A stretch of 14,610 nt of DNA from an uncultured Flavobacteriales bacterium (GCA_946478775.1 CAMLDR010000106.1:1-14610); one strand, 5' to 3'. Shown: positions 8,060 through 14,581, numbered from the stretch's first letter. Notes: generated by a model not told the origin, from the letters alone. Numbers and translations are program-made.

Positions 8060-8100
8060 TTGAACGCTTGAACCTTTTGAACCCTTTCAGCCTCTTGAAC
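8060..8100. repeat. 9-nt-period TTGAAC repeat array
   Basis: TTGAAC starts at 8060, 8068, 8077 and 8095. A degenerate TTCAGC at 8086 completes five units with spacings of 8, 9, 9 and 9 nt. The reverse complement GTTCAA occurs at 8010-8015, left of the 18-nt palindrome. The array lies 78 nt upstream of the YgiQ start and upstream of its -7 box. No open frame of note covers it. Confidence 0.65.
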
Positions 8101-8165
8101 TTAGATGTTTGCTGTTAATGTAATACAAAACGGTCATTTATAAGGCATGGACGGCTCTTTTTCCG

Positions 8166-8173
8166 TAACTTTG
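8166..8173 (+). promoter_or_regulatory. Consensus -7 box abutting the ygiQ start
   Basis: TAACTTTG is a perfect match to the Bacteroidota -7 consensus TAnnTTTG. It ends only 4 nt before the ATG at 8178, so transcription would start at or next to the start codon. I find no good TTTG -33 box at the expected distance. Confidence 0.5.
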
Positions 8174-8177
8174 CCGC

Positions 8178-10121
8178 ATGGATATGGAAAGGCCAATAAC
8201 GGACTGGTTGCCACTTACAGCAAAAGAGGTTGAAAAAAGAGGTTGGGATGAACTGGATGTCATCTTAATTTCCGGTGATGCATATGTGGATCATCCCGCT
8301 TTTGGTACAGCAGTTATTGGACGGATCATTGAAAGTGAAGGCTTTAAAATTGGCGTCATCGCACAGCCAAACTGGAGGGATGATCTGCGCGATTTCAAAA
8401 AACTGGGCAAGCCTAAGTACTTTTTTGGAGTGACTGCCGGATGCATGGATTCCATGGTAAACCATTACACTGCCGGAAAGCGGCTGCGTTCTACGGATGC
8501 ATATACACCAGGAGGTGTTTCGGGTTTCAGACCGGATTATGCAACGACCGTTTACACCAAAATATTAAAAGAAATCTATCCGGATGTTCCTGTTCTGATC
8601 GGAGGAATTGAAGCCTCTCTGAGAAGGGTTACCCATTACGATTATTGGAAAGATGAATTGCTGCCTTCCATTTTGGTCGATTCACAGGCTGATTTATTGG
8701 TTTACGGAATGGGTGAGCAGCCATTAAGGGATGTACTTCGCCTCTTGAAAAAAGGAGTTCCTTTTAGTTCACTGACAACGGTGAACCAGGTGGCTTTCCT
8801 TCAGGATGCTTCCAAAGAACTTCCGAAAAACAAACAGTGGGAAACCGTTGAATTGGCTAGTCATGAAGTGTGCAAAAAGGACAAGTTGGCTTATGCCGCA
8901 AATTTCAAAATTGTTGAAGTGGAGTCCAATAAGCTGAAGGCAAACCGGATCACGCAGCAGGTTGGTTCTCAAACACTGATTATCAATCCTCCTTACCGCA
9001 CCATGACCGAAAAGGAAATGGACCAGTCATTTGATCTTCCTTACACACGTTTGCCGCATCCGAAGTATAAGAAACGGGGCACAATTCCTGCATATGAAAT
9101 GATCAAGTTTTCGATCAATATGCACCGTGGTTGTTTTGGAGGATGCAGCTTTTGCACCATTTCGGCTCACCAGGGGAAATTCATTTCGTCGCGCTCCGAA
9201 AAAAGTATTTTGAACGAGATTGATGAGGTGGTAAAACTTCCGGATTTTAAGGGCTATTTATCCGATATTGGTGGTCCTTCCGCGAATATGTACCGCATGA
9301 AGGGGAAGGTAGAGGCTATTTGCGAACGTTGTTCAAGCCCAAGCTGCATTCACCCGGTGATTTGCAACAACCTGGATACTTCTCACAAAGCAATGACGGA
9401 CCTGTATCGTAAAATAGATGCACATCCGCAGATCAAAAAAGCATTTGTGGGCTCCGGAATTCGTTACGATTTGCTGGTGGATGATTTCAACAAGAATAAC
9501 GAGGATGGAAATCACGATGAATATATTGAGCAGTTGATTACACGTCATGTGAGCGGCCGACTGAAAGTGGCTCCGGAACACACTTCCGATGCTACACTGC
9601 GGGTTATGCGAAAACCTTCGTTCAAGTATTTTCATAAATTCAAGGAAAAGTACGATCGGATCTCAGAAAAGAACAAGATCAATCAGCCTTTGATTCCTTA
9701 TTTCATTTCATCCCACCCGGGCTGTGAGGAAGCGGATATGGCCAATCTTGCCGCAGAAACAAAAGACATGGGTTTCCAATTGGAACAGGTCCAGGATTTC
9801 ACACCAACACCGATGACTGTTTCGGAGGTCATTTACTATACAGGAGTTCATCCCTATACCCTGAAGCCTATTTATACGGCAAAAGGAGCAGATGAAAAGA
9901 AAAATCAAAACCGCTTTTTCTTTTGGTATAAACGCGAGAACAGGGATTGGATTAAGGATCGTTTGACTAAAGCAAAAAGACCGGAGCTAATCTCCCGGTT
10001 ATTGGGAGATCAACGCGGTCAAGCTATGAATAGTGGTAAAACGAATAACGTTAATAGTAATACTTCAAACAAACCGGCCAATGTTCCAAATTGGTTGAGT
10101 GAACGAAGGAAAAAAAAGTAA
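8178..10121 (+). CDS. ygiQ: YgiQ family radical SAM protein
   Basis: 647-aa cytosolic radical S-adenosylmethionine protein; the reaction catalysed by YgiQ is not established as far as I know. The N-terminal YgiQ domain (about 1-300) starts with the family-typical GWDELDVILISGDAYVDHP (22-40) and includes IGGIEASLRR (141-150). The radical SAM core has RGCFGGCSFC (317-326), a CX3CX2C motif giving Cys319, Cys323 and Cys326 for the 4Fe-4S cluster. A further cysteine group, CERCSSPSC with a later IC (about 379-395), may bind metal. The C-terminal part (about 520-600) matches the DUF3362 extension, and the tail (610-647) is Asn/Ser-rich ending in RRKKK. Codon 3 is an alternative ATG. The gene stands alone: divergent from the lipoprotein operon on the left and convergent with the DUF3606-like gene on the right. 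Confidence 0.96.
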   Translation: MDMERPITDWLPLTAKEVEKRGWDELDVILISGDAYVDHPAFGTAVIGRIIESEGFKIGVIAQPNWRDDLRDFKKLGKPKYFFGVTAGCMDSMVNHYTAGKRLRSTDAYTPGGVSGFRPDYATTVYTKILKEIYPDVPVLIGGIEASLRRVTHYDYWKDELLPSILVDSQADLLVYGMGEQPLRDVLRLLKKGVPFSSLTTVNQVAFLQDASKELPKNKQWETVELASHEVCKKDKLAYAANFKIVEVESNKLKANRITQQVGSQTLIINPPYRTMTEKEMDQSFDLPYTRLPHPKYKKRGTIPAYEMIKFSINMHRGCFGGCSFCTISAHQGKFISSRSEKSILNEIDEVVKLPDFKGYLSDIGGPSANMYRMKGKVEAICERCSSPSCIHPVICNNLDTSHKAMTDLYRKIDAHPQIKKAFVGSGIRYDLLVDDFNKNNEDGNHDEYIEQLITRHVSGRLKVAPEHTSDATLRVMRKPSFKYFHKFKEKYDRISEKNKINQPLIPYFISSHPGCEEADMANLAAETKDMGFQLEQVQDFTPTPMTVSEVIYYTGVHPYTLKPIYTAKGADEKKNQNRFFFWYKRENRDWIKDRLTKAKRPELISRLLGDQRGQAMNSGKTNNVNSNTSNKPANVPNWLSERRKKK

Positions 10122-10181
10122 GCAACAGGCCGCAAAAACTCAGTGAAAGTGGAAGCGGTAATTTCTTAACGACCTGTTGCT
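10121..10181. terminator. Structured bidirectional terminator candidate
   Basis: Perfect 9-bp inverted repeat AGCAACAGG (10121-10129) and CCTGTTGCT (10173-10181), with an inner pair CCGC (10130-10133)/GCGG (10155-10158) continuing from the outer arm. It lies between the convergent ygiQ and DUF3606-like genes and overlaps the last base of the ygiQ stop. On the minus strand the stem is followed by TTAC and then eight T (from the Lys codons of ygiQ), like an intrinsic terminator. On the plus strand only a weak AT-rich stretch follows. Confidence 0.55.
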
Positions 10182-10197
10182 ATAATATTTAGTATCA

Positions 10198-10464
10198 TCA
10201 GATTGCAATGTTCCGTGAAGACCAAAGCTGCAGCAATGACTTGTTCATATGTAAGTAACTCTCGATAGCAGAGACCGAAGAACCAACCTTCGATATACAA
10301 TAAAGCAACTCTTCTTCAGAACACTTCAACTCACTACTCCAATATGAGATATTCATTTTGCTGTGAACATCTACTCTCGGTTTGTTTATTAGCTCATGTA
10401 ACATCTCAAACAATGAATTAATTTCTTTTTGTTGAAACAAATGTATATCTCCATTTTGATCCAA
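10198..10464 (-). CDS. DUF3606-like small protein
   Basis: 88-aa product. Residues about 28-72 match the DUF3606 pattern as I know it: a KPRVDVHSK start, the central YW (ISYWSSELKCSEEELL) and VGSSVSAIESYL, corresponding to the family's RINV...YW...F.VS.E.L..AV..VG.S...V..YL. DUF3606 proteins are small (about 60-70 aa), soluble and uncharacterised. The longest frame starts at TTG 10464; an ATG at codon 21 (10404) would give 68 aa, nearer the family length. I keep the longer start because NSLFEMLHELI looks like one amphipathic helix crossing codon 21. Two cysteines (Cys48 and Cys56) are present. It is divergent from the four-gene signalling unit, with 169 nt between, and convergent with ygiQ. 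The gene call is likely; the start is uncertain. Confidence 0.65.
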   Translation of the reverse strand: MDQNGDIHLFQQKEINSLFEMLHELINKPRVDVHSKMNISYWSSELKCSEEELLYCISKVGSSVSAIESYLHMNKSLLQLWSSRNIAI

Positions 10465-10575
10465 ACAACCGTATTTTTACTGAAAATGCATTGCGGAAAA
10501 CCACATTTTTTTTGATTTGTGAAAATTTTAAAGCTATTAAAATCAGGGGTATGGTCGATTTCGGTGTTTTGACCG

Positions 10576-10612
10576 TTTGGAAGTTCAATTTATTCCATCT
10601 AATATTGGATGG
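10576..10612 (+). promoter_or_regulatory. Promoter candidate with inverted repeat around the -7 box
   Basis: TTTG (10576-10579), a 20-nt spacer and TAATATTG (10600-10607) fit TTTG/TAnnTTTG with 7 of 8 in the -7 box. The box is flanked exactly by CCATC (10595-10599) and GATGG (10608-10612), a perfect 5-bp inverted repeat whose 8-nt loop is the -7 box. The start codon at 10634 follows 21 nt later. A repressor bound to this repeat would block the promoter of the four-gene unit; which protein would bind is unknown. Confidence 0.5.
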
Positions 10613-10633
10613 TATAACTTAAACTAATGTATT

Positions 10634-10951
10634 ATGTCATTTGATGGAAACGAAGGAAAGCAAATTACACTTGAAGAAGGTGCGGTTTTAACAAGAAACT
10701 TCCGCGAAGCTAAAATGAGCTCTATTAAAGGTATGTTTATCGGAAGAACTCATATTGAAGCAATCCTTGCTCAGGGAGATTGTAAAGGAATCCGCGTTTA
10801 TATGGGGAAAAATCAGCTAGGTGAATTAGAGTTGGTTATGGTAGGAGCTGATTCTGCTGAAAACGACTTGTTGAATGTGATTATTGACAATGGAGTTAAA
10901 TGTCCTCCATGTGGAAGCGCAGCAAATCCATTGAATGGTAATTTAGGTTAA
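10634..10951 (+). CDS. Small Bacteroidota protein with C-terminal CPPC motif
   Basis: 105-aa soluble protein without signal peptide or membrane helix. I recall a widespread Bacteroidota group of uncharacterised proteins with the same layout: an ITLEEGA-like start (11-17), FREA, FIGRTHIEAILAQGDCKGIRVYMG (about 35-58), LELVMVGADSAENDL (65-79) and a C-terminal CPPCGSAANPLN (90-101). Cysteines are Cys50, Cys90 and Cys93; the CX2C pair could bind metal or be redox active, but this is unproven. No function is known to me. It is the first gene of a four-gene unit: its stop is 4 nt before the membrane-protein start, so co-translation with the sensor genes is likely. That suggests a role as ligand, modulator or output of the signalling pathway, which is inference. 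The ATG fits the promoter 21 nt upstream. Confidence 0.85.
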   Translation: MSFDGNEGKQITLEEGAVLTRNFREAKMSSIKGMFIGRTHIEAILAQGDCKGIRVYMGKNQLGELELVMVGADSAENDLLNVIIDNGVKCPPCGSAANPLNGNLG

Positions 10952-10955
10952 ATAG

Positions 10956-11603
10956 ATGGGGAGCTGGGAGTATTTTGTCCTTTCATCCTACAGTGTTCCC
11001 ATAGGAATTGGATTGGCGCTTTGGTTTCAGAGGCGCCTTCCTTTTGTTAGCTGGTTATTATTGACTTATTTACTGTTAACAGTATGTATAGAAATAACAG
11101 GTGCTATACTTTCTAGTTATAAAATCAATAACCTGTGGCTTTATCGCATTTATCTGTACATAGAATTAATTTTTCCAACCTTTTTCTTTTTGAACCAGTT
11201 TTCGAGGAAAAGAAGTAAAGTATTATTGTTAATTGTCGTAACAGCTGGTATTATATTAACTACTTTGACAAACGTTTTTGATAATTGGCAAGATCATGCA
11301 TCGGTGCAAACCGGTATTACATTTGCTTGTATTGCGTTTATAATCATTAGTTATTTTATCGAAATGTTCCGAATGGAGAAAGTATTTAATCCATTTAAGG
11401 AAATCTATTTTCTTGTTGGAGGCACCCTGCTTCTTGGACATTCCTGCACCTTAATTTACAATTTGCTCTATGATTACCTGGTGGGAGGCTATTTGGGAGA
11501 TGAAATGCTCAAAATTCTGAACAAGGGTAATCTTGGAATGATCCTATTGTATAATCTATTATATTCATACGCATTATGGATCAGCAAGCGCAGTCTAACT
11601 TAG
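10956..11603 (+). CDS. Predicted seven-helix membrane protein, putative sensor partner
   Basis: 215-aa polytopic inner-membrane protein. Hydrophobic segments lie near residues 5-24, 31-52, 60-80, 88-106, 118-137, 148-170 and 190-209, consistent with seven helices. The conserved-looking INNLWLYRIYLYIE (57-70) recalls Bacteroidota integral membrane proteins found beside histidine kinases; I know no functional name for that group. Basic residues cluster after helix 3 (RKRSK, 84-88) and at the C-terminus (SKRSL), helping to set topology. No catalytic motif is seen. The start is 4 nt after the CPPC-protein stop, and the last 28 nt overlap the histidine kinase gene. Because that kinase has only one membrane helix and no periplasmic domain, this protein is a plausible separate sensing subunit. 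That role is inferred from context only. Confidence 0.83.
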   Translation: MGSWEYFVLSSYSVPIGIGLALWFQRRLPFVSWLLLTYLLLTVCIEITGAILSSYKINNLWLYRIYLYIELIFPTFFFLNQFSRKRSKVLLLIVVTAGIILTTLTNVFDNWQDHASVQTGITFACIAFIIISYFIEMFRMEKVFNPFKEIYFLVGGTLLLGHSCTLIYNLLYDYLVGGYLGDEMLKILNKGNLGMILLYNLLYSYALWISKRSLT

Positions 11604-12370
11604 GGCTCTTTTTAATCATTGGTACACTGGCAATGTTTATCATGGCTTTGAGTATCATTGTGTTTGCGGTTTTGTACCAGCAGAAAATGCGGCGCAAAAA
11701 GCAGGAAATGATTCAAATGGAGTTGAATTACAAAAATGAAATGGTGCATGCCATATTGGATGCAAAAGAGATCGAACAGCGCAGAATTGCAATTGAGCTG
11801 CACGATGATATCGGGTCTTCCTTAACTGCTCTCAAGCTTTCATTTGCTTCATTGCCCATTGATGATGATGAGCGCAGGTTGTTAAATGAGGGAGTTCAGC
11901 ATACCATCAGTAAAGTCAGGAGTTTATCCAATCGTTTGCTTCCGACAATTCTGGAAGAACTGGGACTGATTCCGGCTGTGAAAAGTTTGGTAAATACCCT
12001 GACCCAGCAAATACAACACGTACAGTTCTCGATTATTGCTGTCAATGATCCTGTTCATGAATCTCAGACAAGAGAAGTAAACCTGGCTGTTTATCGTATC
12101 TTGCAGGAACTGATAAACAATATTTTGAAATACGCGGATGCAACAGCAATAGAAATTATGCTGGAGCAGAATGAAGAAGGGATCCGAATGAGTGTTAGTG
12201 ATAATGGAAAAGGATTTATTCCTACTAAAGAAGATAAACGAAAATCCCAGAGTTTGGGATTGAAAAATATTGAAAGCCGGAGCCAGCAGATTGATGCGAA
12301 AATAAGCTATCAATTATTGGAGCCCGGCACAAAAGTGATTTTAATATGGGAAGCGAAGGAGGAAATATAA
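11576..12370 (+). CDS. NarL/DegS-type sensor histidine kinase
   Basis: 264-aa membrane-anchored kinase. A single transmembrane helix (about 9-33) is followed by a coiled-coil linker (about 35-68) and the HisKA_3 dimerisation/phosphoacceptor helix EIEQRRIAIELHDDIGSSL, with phosphoacceptor His76. The ATPase domain (about 160-260) has the N box QELINNILKYA (Asn182; Tyr186 replaces the usual His), the G1 box SDNGKGF (208-214; Asp209) and the G2 segment SLGLKNI (226-232). The protein is a minimal kinase with about 8 residues before the helix and no extracytoplasmic domain, so it probably needs a partner for input; the adjoining seven-helix protein is the obvious candidate. The start (ATG 11576) overlaps that gene by 28 nt and no other ATG precedes the helix. 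The response regulator overlaps its end by 25 nt. It should phosphorylate that regulator. Confidence 0.95.
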   Translation: MDQQAQSNLGLFLIIGTLAMFIMALSIIVFAVLYQQKMRRKKQEMIQMELNYKNEMVHAILDAKEIEQRRIAIELHDDIGSSLTALKLSFASLPIDDDERRLLNEGVQHTISKVRSLSNRLLPTILEELGLIPAVKSLVNTLTQQIQHVQFSIIAVNDPVHESQTREVNLAVYRILQELINNILKYADATAIEIMLEQNEEGIRMSVSDNGKGFIPTKEDKRKSQSLGLKNIESRSQQIDAKISYQLLEPGTKVILIWEAKEEI

Positions 12371-13026
12371 GAATTGCAATTGCGGAAGATCAATCTATTT
12401 TTAGAAATGGATTAACAAAATTGCTCAATGATATTCAAGGATTTGAGGTGGTTTTGGCAGTTGAAAATGGTCAGTTGCTCATTGACGCGCTGCATACAAA
12501 TTCGGTCGATTTGGCGTTGATTGATTTTAGAATGCCGGTGAAGAATGGGATAGAGGCAACGAAAGAGATCCGTGAACGGTTCCCAGAATTAAAAGTTTTG
12601 CTCTTATCCATGTACGATGATGTGGAGTTCGTTGAAATGGCCATCGAAAATGGCGCGAACGGGTATTTGTCCAAAGACGATGATGCGGAAGAAATTCAGC
12701 TGGCAATCCGATCAGCAGTGGAAACAGGCTATTATCTGAACGACCGGACTTCCAAAATGTTTATTGCCAAAATGGTTCATTCGGGAAAGATCCAACCTGT
12801 TTTTATGGCAAGCGCAGCAAGTATTTTTAATGAAAATGAACTGGTGATCCTGGAGTTGATCTGCAGTGAAATGACTACCCAGGAAATTGCTGATAAATTA
12901 TTTAAGAGCCGCCGCACCATAGAAAGCGCCCGCACATTGATGATGAGTAAAGTAGGAGCAAGGAATGTGGTAGGTCTGGTCATGTATGCTATCCAGCATG
13001 GAATCGTGAACCAAAAGGCGAAGTAG
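12346..13026 (+). CDS. NarL/FixJ-type response regulator, LuxR DNA-binding domain
   Basis: 226-aa response regulator. Receiver domain (about 7-125): acidic pair Glu14/Asp15, phosphoacceptor Asp60 in LALIDFRMPVKNG, Ser88 and Lys110 (GYLSKDD). A linker (about 126-158) leads to a C-terminal helix-turn-helix (about 160-222): ELVILELICSEMTTQEIADKLFKSRRTIE, then SKVGARNVVGLVMYAI, matching the LuxR/GerE pattern, though RTIESAR replaces the more usual T(V/I)..HR. The ATG at 12346 overlaps the kinase by 25 nt. An AAGGAGG purine run (12356-12362) lies inside this reading frame, 4 nt before an in-frame ATA where many related proteins begin, so the true start is slightly uncertain. It is the probable partner of the adjoining kinase; targets are unknown, and the promoter repeat at 10595-10612 is one candidate. 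Confidence 0.95.
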   Translation: MGSEGGNIRIAIAEDQSIFRNGLTKLLNDIQGFEVVLAVENGQLLIDALHTNSVDLALIDFRMPVKNGIEATKEIRERFPELKVLLLSMYDDVEFVEMAIENGANGYLSKDDDAEEIQLAIRSAVETGYYLNDRTSKMFIAKMVHSGKIQPVFMASAASIFNENELVILELICSEMTTQEIADKLFKSRRTIESARTLMMSKVGARNVVGLVMYAIQHGIVNQKAK

Positions 13027-13125
13027 CTTCGACTTCGCTCAGCTACCCTGCTTTTTCTCCGAATTATTACTCAGGCGACTGAATGCTTACGCTGAAGCTT
13101 CTGCATAGACGCAACAGAGTCGAAG
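13027..13125. repeat. Fold-back element between convergent genes
   Basis: Perfect 8-bp inverted ends CTTCGACT (13027-13034) and AGTCGAAG (13118-13125), with a nested pair TCAGC (13039-13043)/GCTGA (13091-13095) and the 8-nt palindrome GAAGCTTC (13094-13101). It starts right after the response regulator stop and ends 11 nt before the methyltransferase stop, so it could end transcription from both sides. From memory, TGAGCGAAGTCGAAG-like strings (here on the minus strand) are frequent dispersed intergenic sequences in Bacteroidota. Confidence 0.5.
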
Positions 13126-13136
13126 GTCTAAAATAA

Positions 13137-13988
13137 TTACTTATAAATCCGTGTCACAATTCCGTAATACAATTCTTTACCACTGGTTGTTTTGAACCAC
13201 AGTTCCGAATTTTCTACCTGTTTACCCGGAATTCCCAATTCCTTTGTGATCTTTTGAATGAAGGCAATATCTACTTTGGGAGAGTAAGTATTTAAGATCA
13301 AAACACCGGATTCAGTGACCAATTGAACAGCTTCTCCAATCAGAGAACCCAGCAGTCCTTCCAATTTCCATTTCTCTCCTTTAGCTCCAAGTCCCCAAGC
13401 GGGAGGATCCAATTGAACGACATCGTACTTATTTCCGCGCTTTACTTCCCGCCGGATAAATTTCAAAGCGTCTTCATGTACCCATTTGATACCATCGAGG
13501 TTCGATTCAACCTGATTTTGATAACCCCAGTCCAGCATGGCTTTGATACTGTCGCAGTGAATGACTTCAGCACCCGTTCTTCTCCCGAAGACAGAAGCTG
13601 CACCGGTGTATGCAAACCCATTTAAAAAACGTTTGGATGAATCCAACTTATCGGAAAGAAAGGTCCAGTTGACCTGTTGTTCGGGGAAAATCCCGATGTG
13701 TTTGTTGGTGGTAATCCGCAAATGAAAGGTCAAACCGGAAGTAGTGAATAACCACGATTCCGGGGCTTTCTCTTTCAATTTTTTCCAGGTTCCCTGGAGT
13801 GAACCTTCTGATTTTGGGATGAACTCCCAATCGGCAAGATGATTCCATTCTTTTCGGGAAAGGACTGCCCCAAAATAGGCCTGGTGTTCCGGCCTAATGG
13901 TTGTAACAGTTCCCCAGCGCTCTAATTTCCTTCCGCCACCTGCATCAATGAGCTCATAGTTTTCCGGAAAATCAGCAACTAGTTTCAT
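13137..13988 (-). CDS. Class I SAM-dependent methyltransferase, COG1092-like
   Basis: 283-aa cytosolic methyltransferase resembling the catalytic half of RlmI/RlmK-type 23S rRNA cytosine/guanine methyltransferases. Marks in order: IGIFPEQQVNW (98-108), family-typical before the fold; motif I FLNGFAYTGAASV (121-133); the acidic end of strand 2 in HCDSIKAMLDWGYQN (144-158; Asp146); HEDALKFI (171-178; Asp173); and motif IV LDPPAWG (193-199; Asp194). The cysteine used by m5C enzymes after motif IV is absent, so this is more like an m2G, m7G or other methyltransferase. The N-terminal 95 residues lack a clear PUA domain. The substrate is probably RNA but is not proven by the sequence. The ATG lies 8 nt after the stop of the upstream helical-repeat gene, indicating one operon. 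Confidence 0.9.
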   Translation of the reverse strand: MKLVADFPENYELIDAGGGRKLERWGTVTTIRPEHQAYFGAVLSRKEWNHLADWEFIPKSEGSLQGTWKKLKEKAPESWLFTTSGLTFHLRITTNKHIGIFPEQQVNWTFLSDKLDSSKRFLNGFAYTGAASVFGRRTGAEVIHCDSIKAMLDWGYQNQVESNLDGIKWVHEDALKFIRREVKRGNKYDVVQLDPPAWGLGAKGEKWKLEGLLGSLIGEAVQLVTESGVLILNTYSPKVDIAFIQKITKELGIPGKQVENSELWFKTTSGKELYYGIVTRIYK

Positions 13989-13996
13989 TTGTCCGA

Positions 13997-14581
13997 TTAA
14001 CGCATTTTAGGCATTTTTTTGCGGCCTCCCATCATTTGCGCCATACGCATTTGGTTTTTGGAAGGAGCATTCTGCAATTGGCCCTGCATCATTTTGATCT
14101 GGTCTTTCAGCATTCCGCTGTCATCCATTTTCTTAGCTTCAGCTAAAAGAGTGACTGCTTCCTGTTTGCGTCCTGTTTGAACACAAATACCTGCTAAATG
14201 CATCCGTGCCATGGCTTTGTCGTGGCCTCTTTTCAGCCCCAATTGAATAGCTTCGCGAAGCATTCCTTCCACTTTTGCATGAGGAAGTGATTGAGCGTTT
14301 AAAAGCGCCTGCATGTAAATCACATAAGCTCTTTGGCGTTTCGCAAGAATATACTGCGGTGCTGTAATGCGGTTAATTGCACGCTGAGCTTTGTCCTGGT
14401 TACCCGTACGCATGTGGTTCAGCGTAAAAGCAAGGTTCTCATTGTAAATGAAAGAAAGAATTACCAATGCCAGTGGAATGATCAGGGAGATCCCCCAACC
14501 CCAATAGCCGGTATAAAAAGAATAAACTGTTAAGAATAACAACCCTGCAGCTATTAAACTGCGAATAGCAAATCCGATCAT
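13997..14581 (-). CDS. Membrane-anchored helical (TPR-like) repeat protein
   Basis: 194-aa protein with two N-terminal hydrophobic helices (about 5-27 and 29-48) and a cytoplasmic alpha-helical part (about 50-165). The latter has TPR-like pairs: AFTLNHMRTGNQDKAQRAINRI, YVIYMQALLNAQSLPHAKVEGMLREAIQLG and MARMHLAGICVQTGRKQEAVTLLAEA, with small residues and A/L spacing as in tetratricopeptide repeats. The tail (about 172-194) is rich in Met, Lys and Arg. TPR regions usually bind proteins; the partner is unknown. The start is ATG 14581, leaving 29 nt to the window edge, so an upstream operon member cannot be excluded. The stop is 8 nt before the methyltransferase start. Confidence is high for the gene, moderate for the repeat type. 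Confidence 0.82.
   Translation of the reverse strand: MIGFAIRSLIAAGLLFLTVYSFYTGYWGWGISLIIPLALVILSFIYNENLAFTLNHMRTGNQDKAQRAINRITAPQYILAKRQRAYVIYMQALLNAQSLPHAKVEGMLREAIQLGLKRGHDKAMARMHLAGICVQTGRKQEAVTLLAEAKKMDDSGMLKDQIKMMQGQLQNAPSKNQMRMAQMMGGRKKMPKMR

Noticed and set aside
11924..12313. Open frame of 129 codons on the minus strand, antisense to the histidine kinase.
   Set aside because: The kinase on the plus strand has all expected boxes; the antisense translation is Phe/Ser-rich without motifs, as expected for a shadow frame.
12346..12369. Start of the response regulator at the in-frame ATA (12367) after the AAGGAGG run.
   Set aside because: ATA starts are very rare and this lineage seldom uses Shine-Dalgarno sites; the ATG at 12346 is kept, with the doubt recorded.
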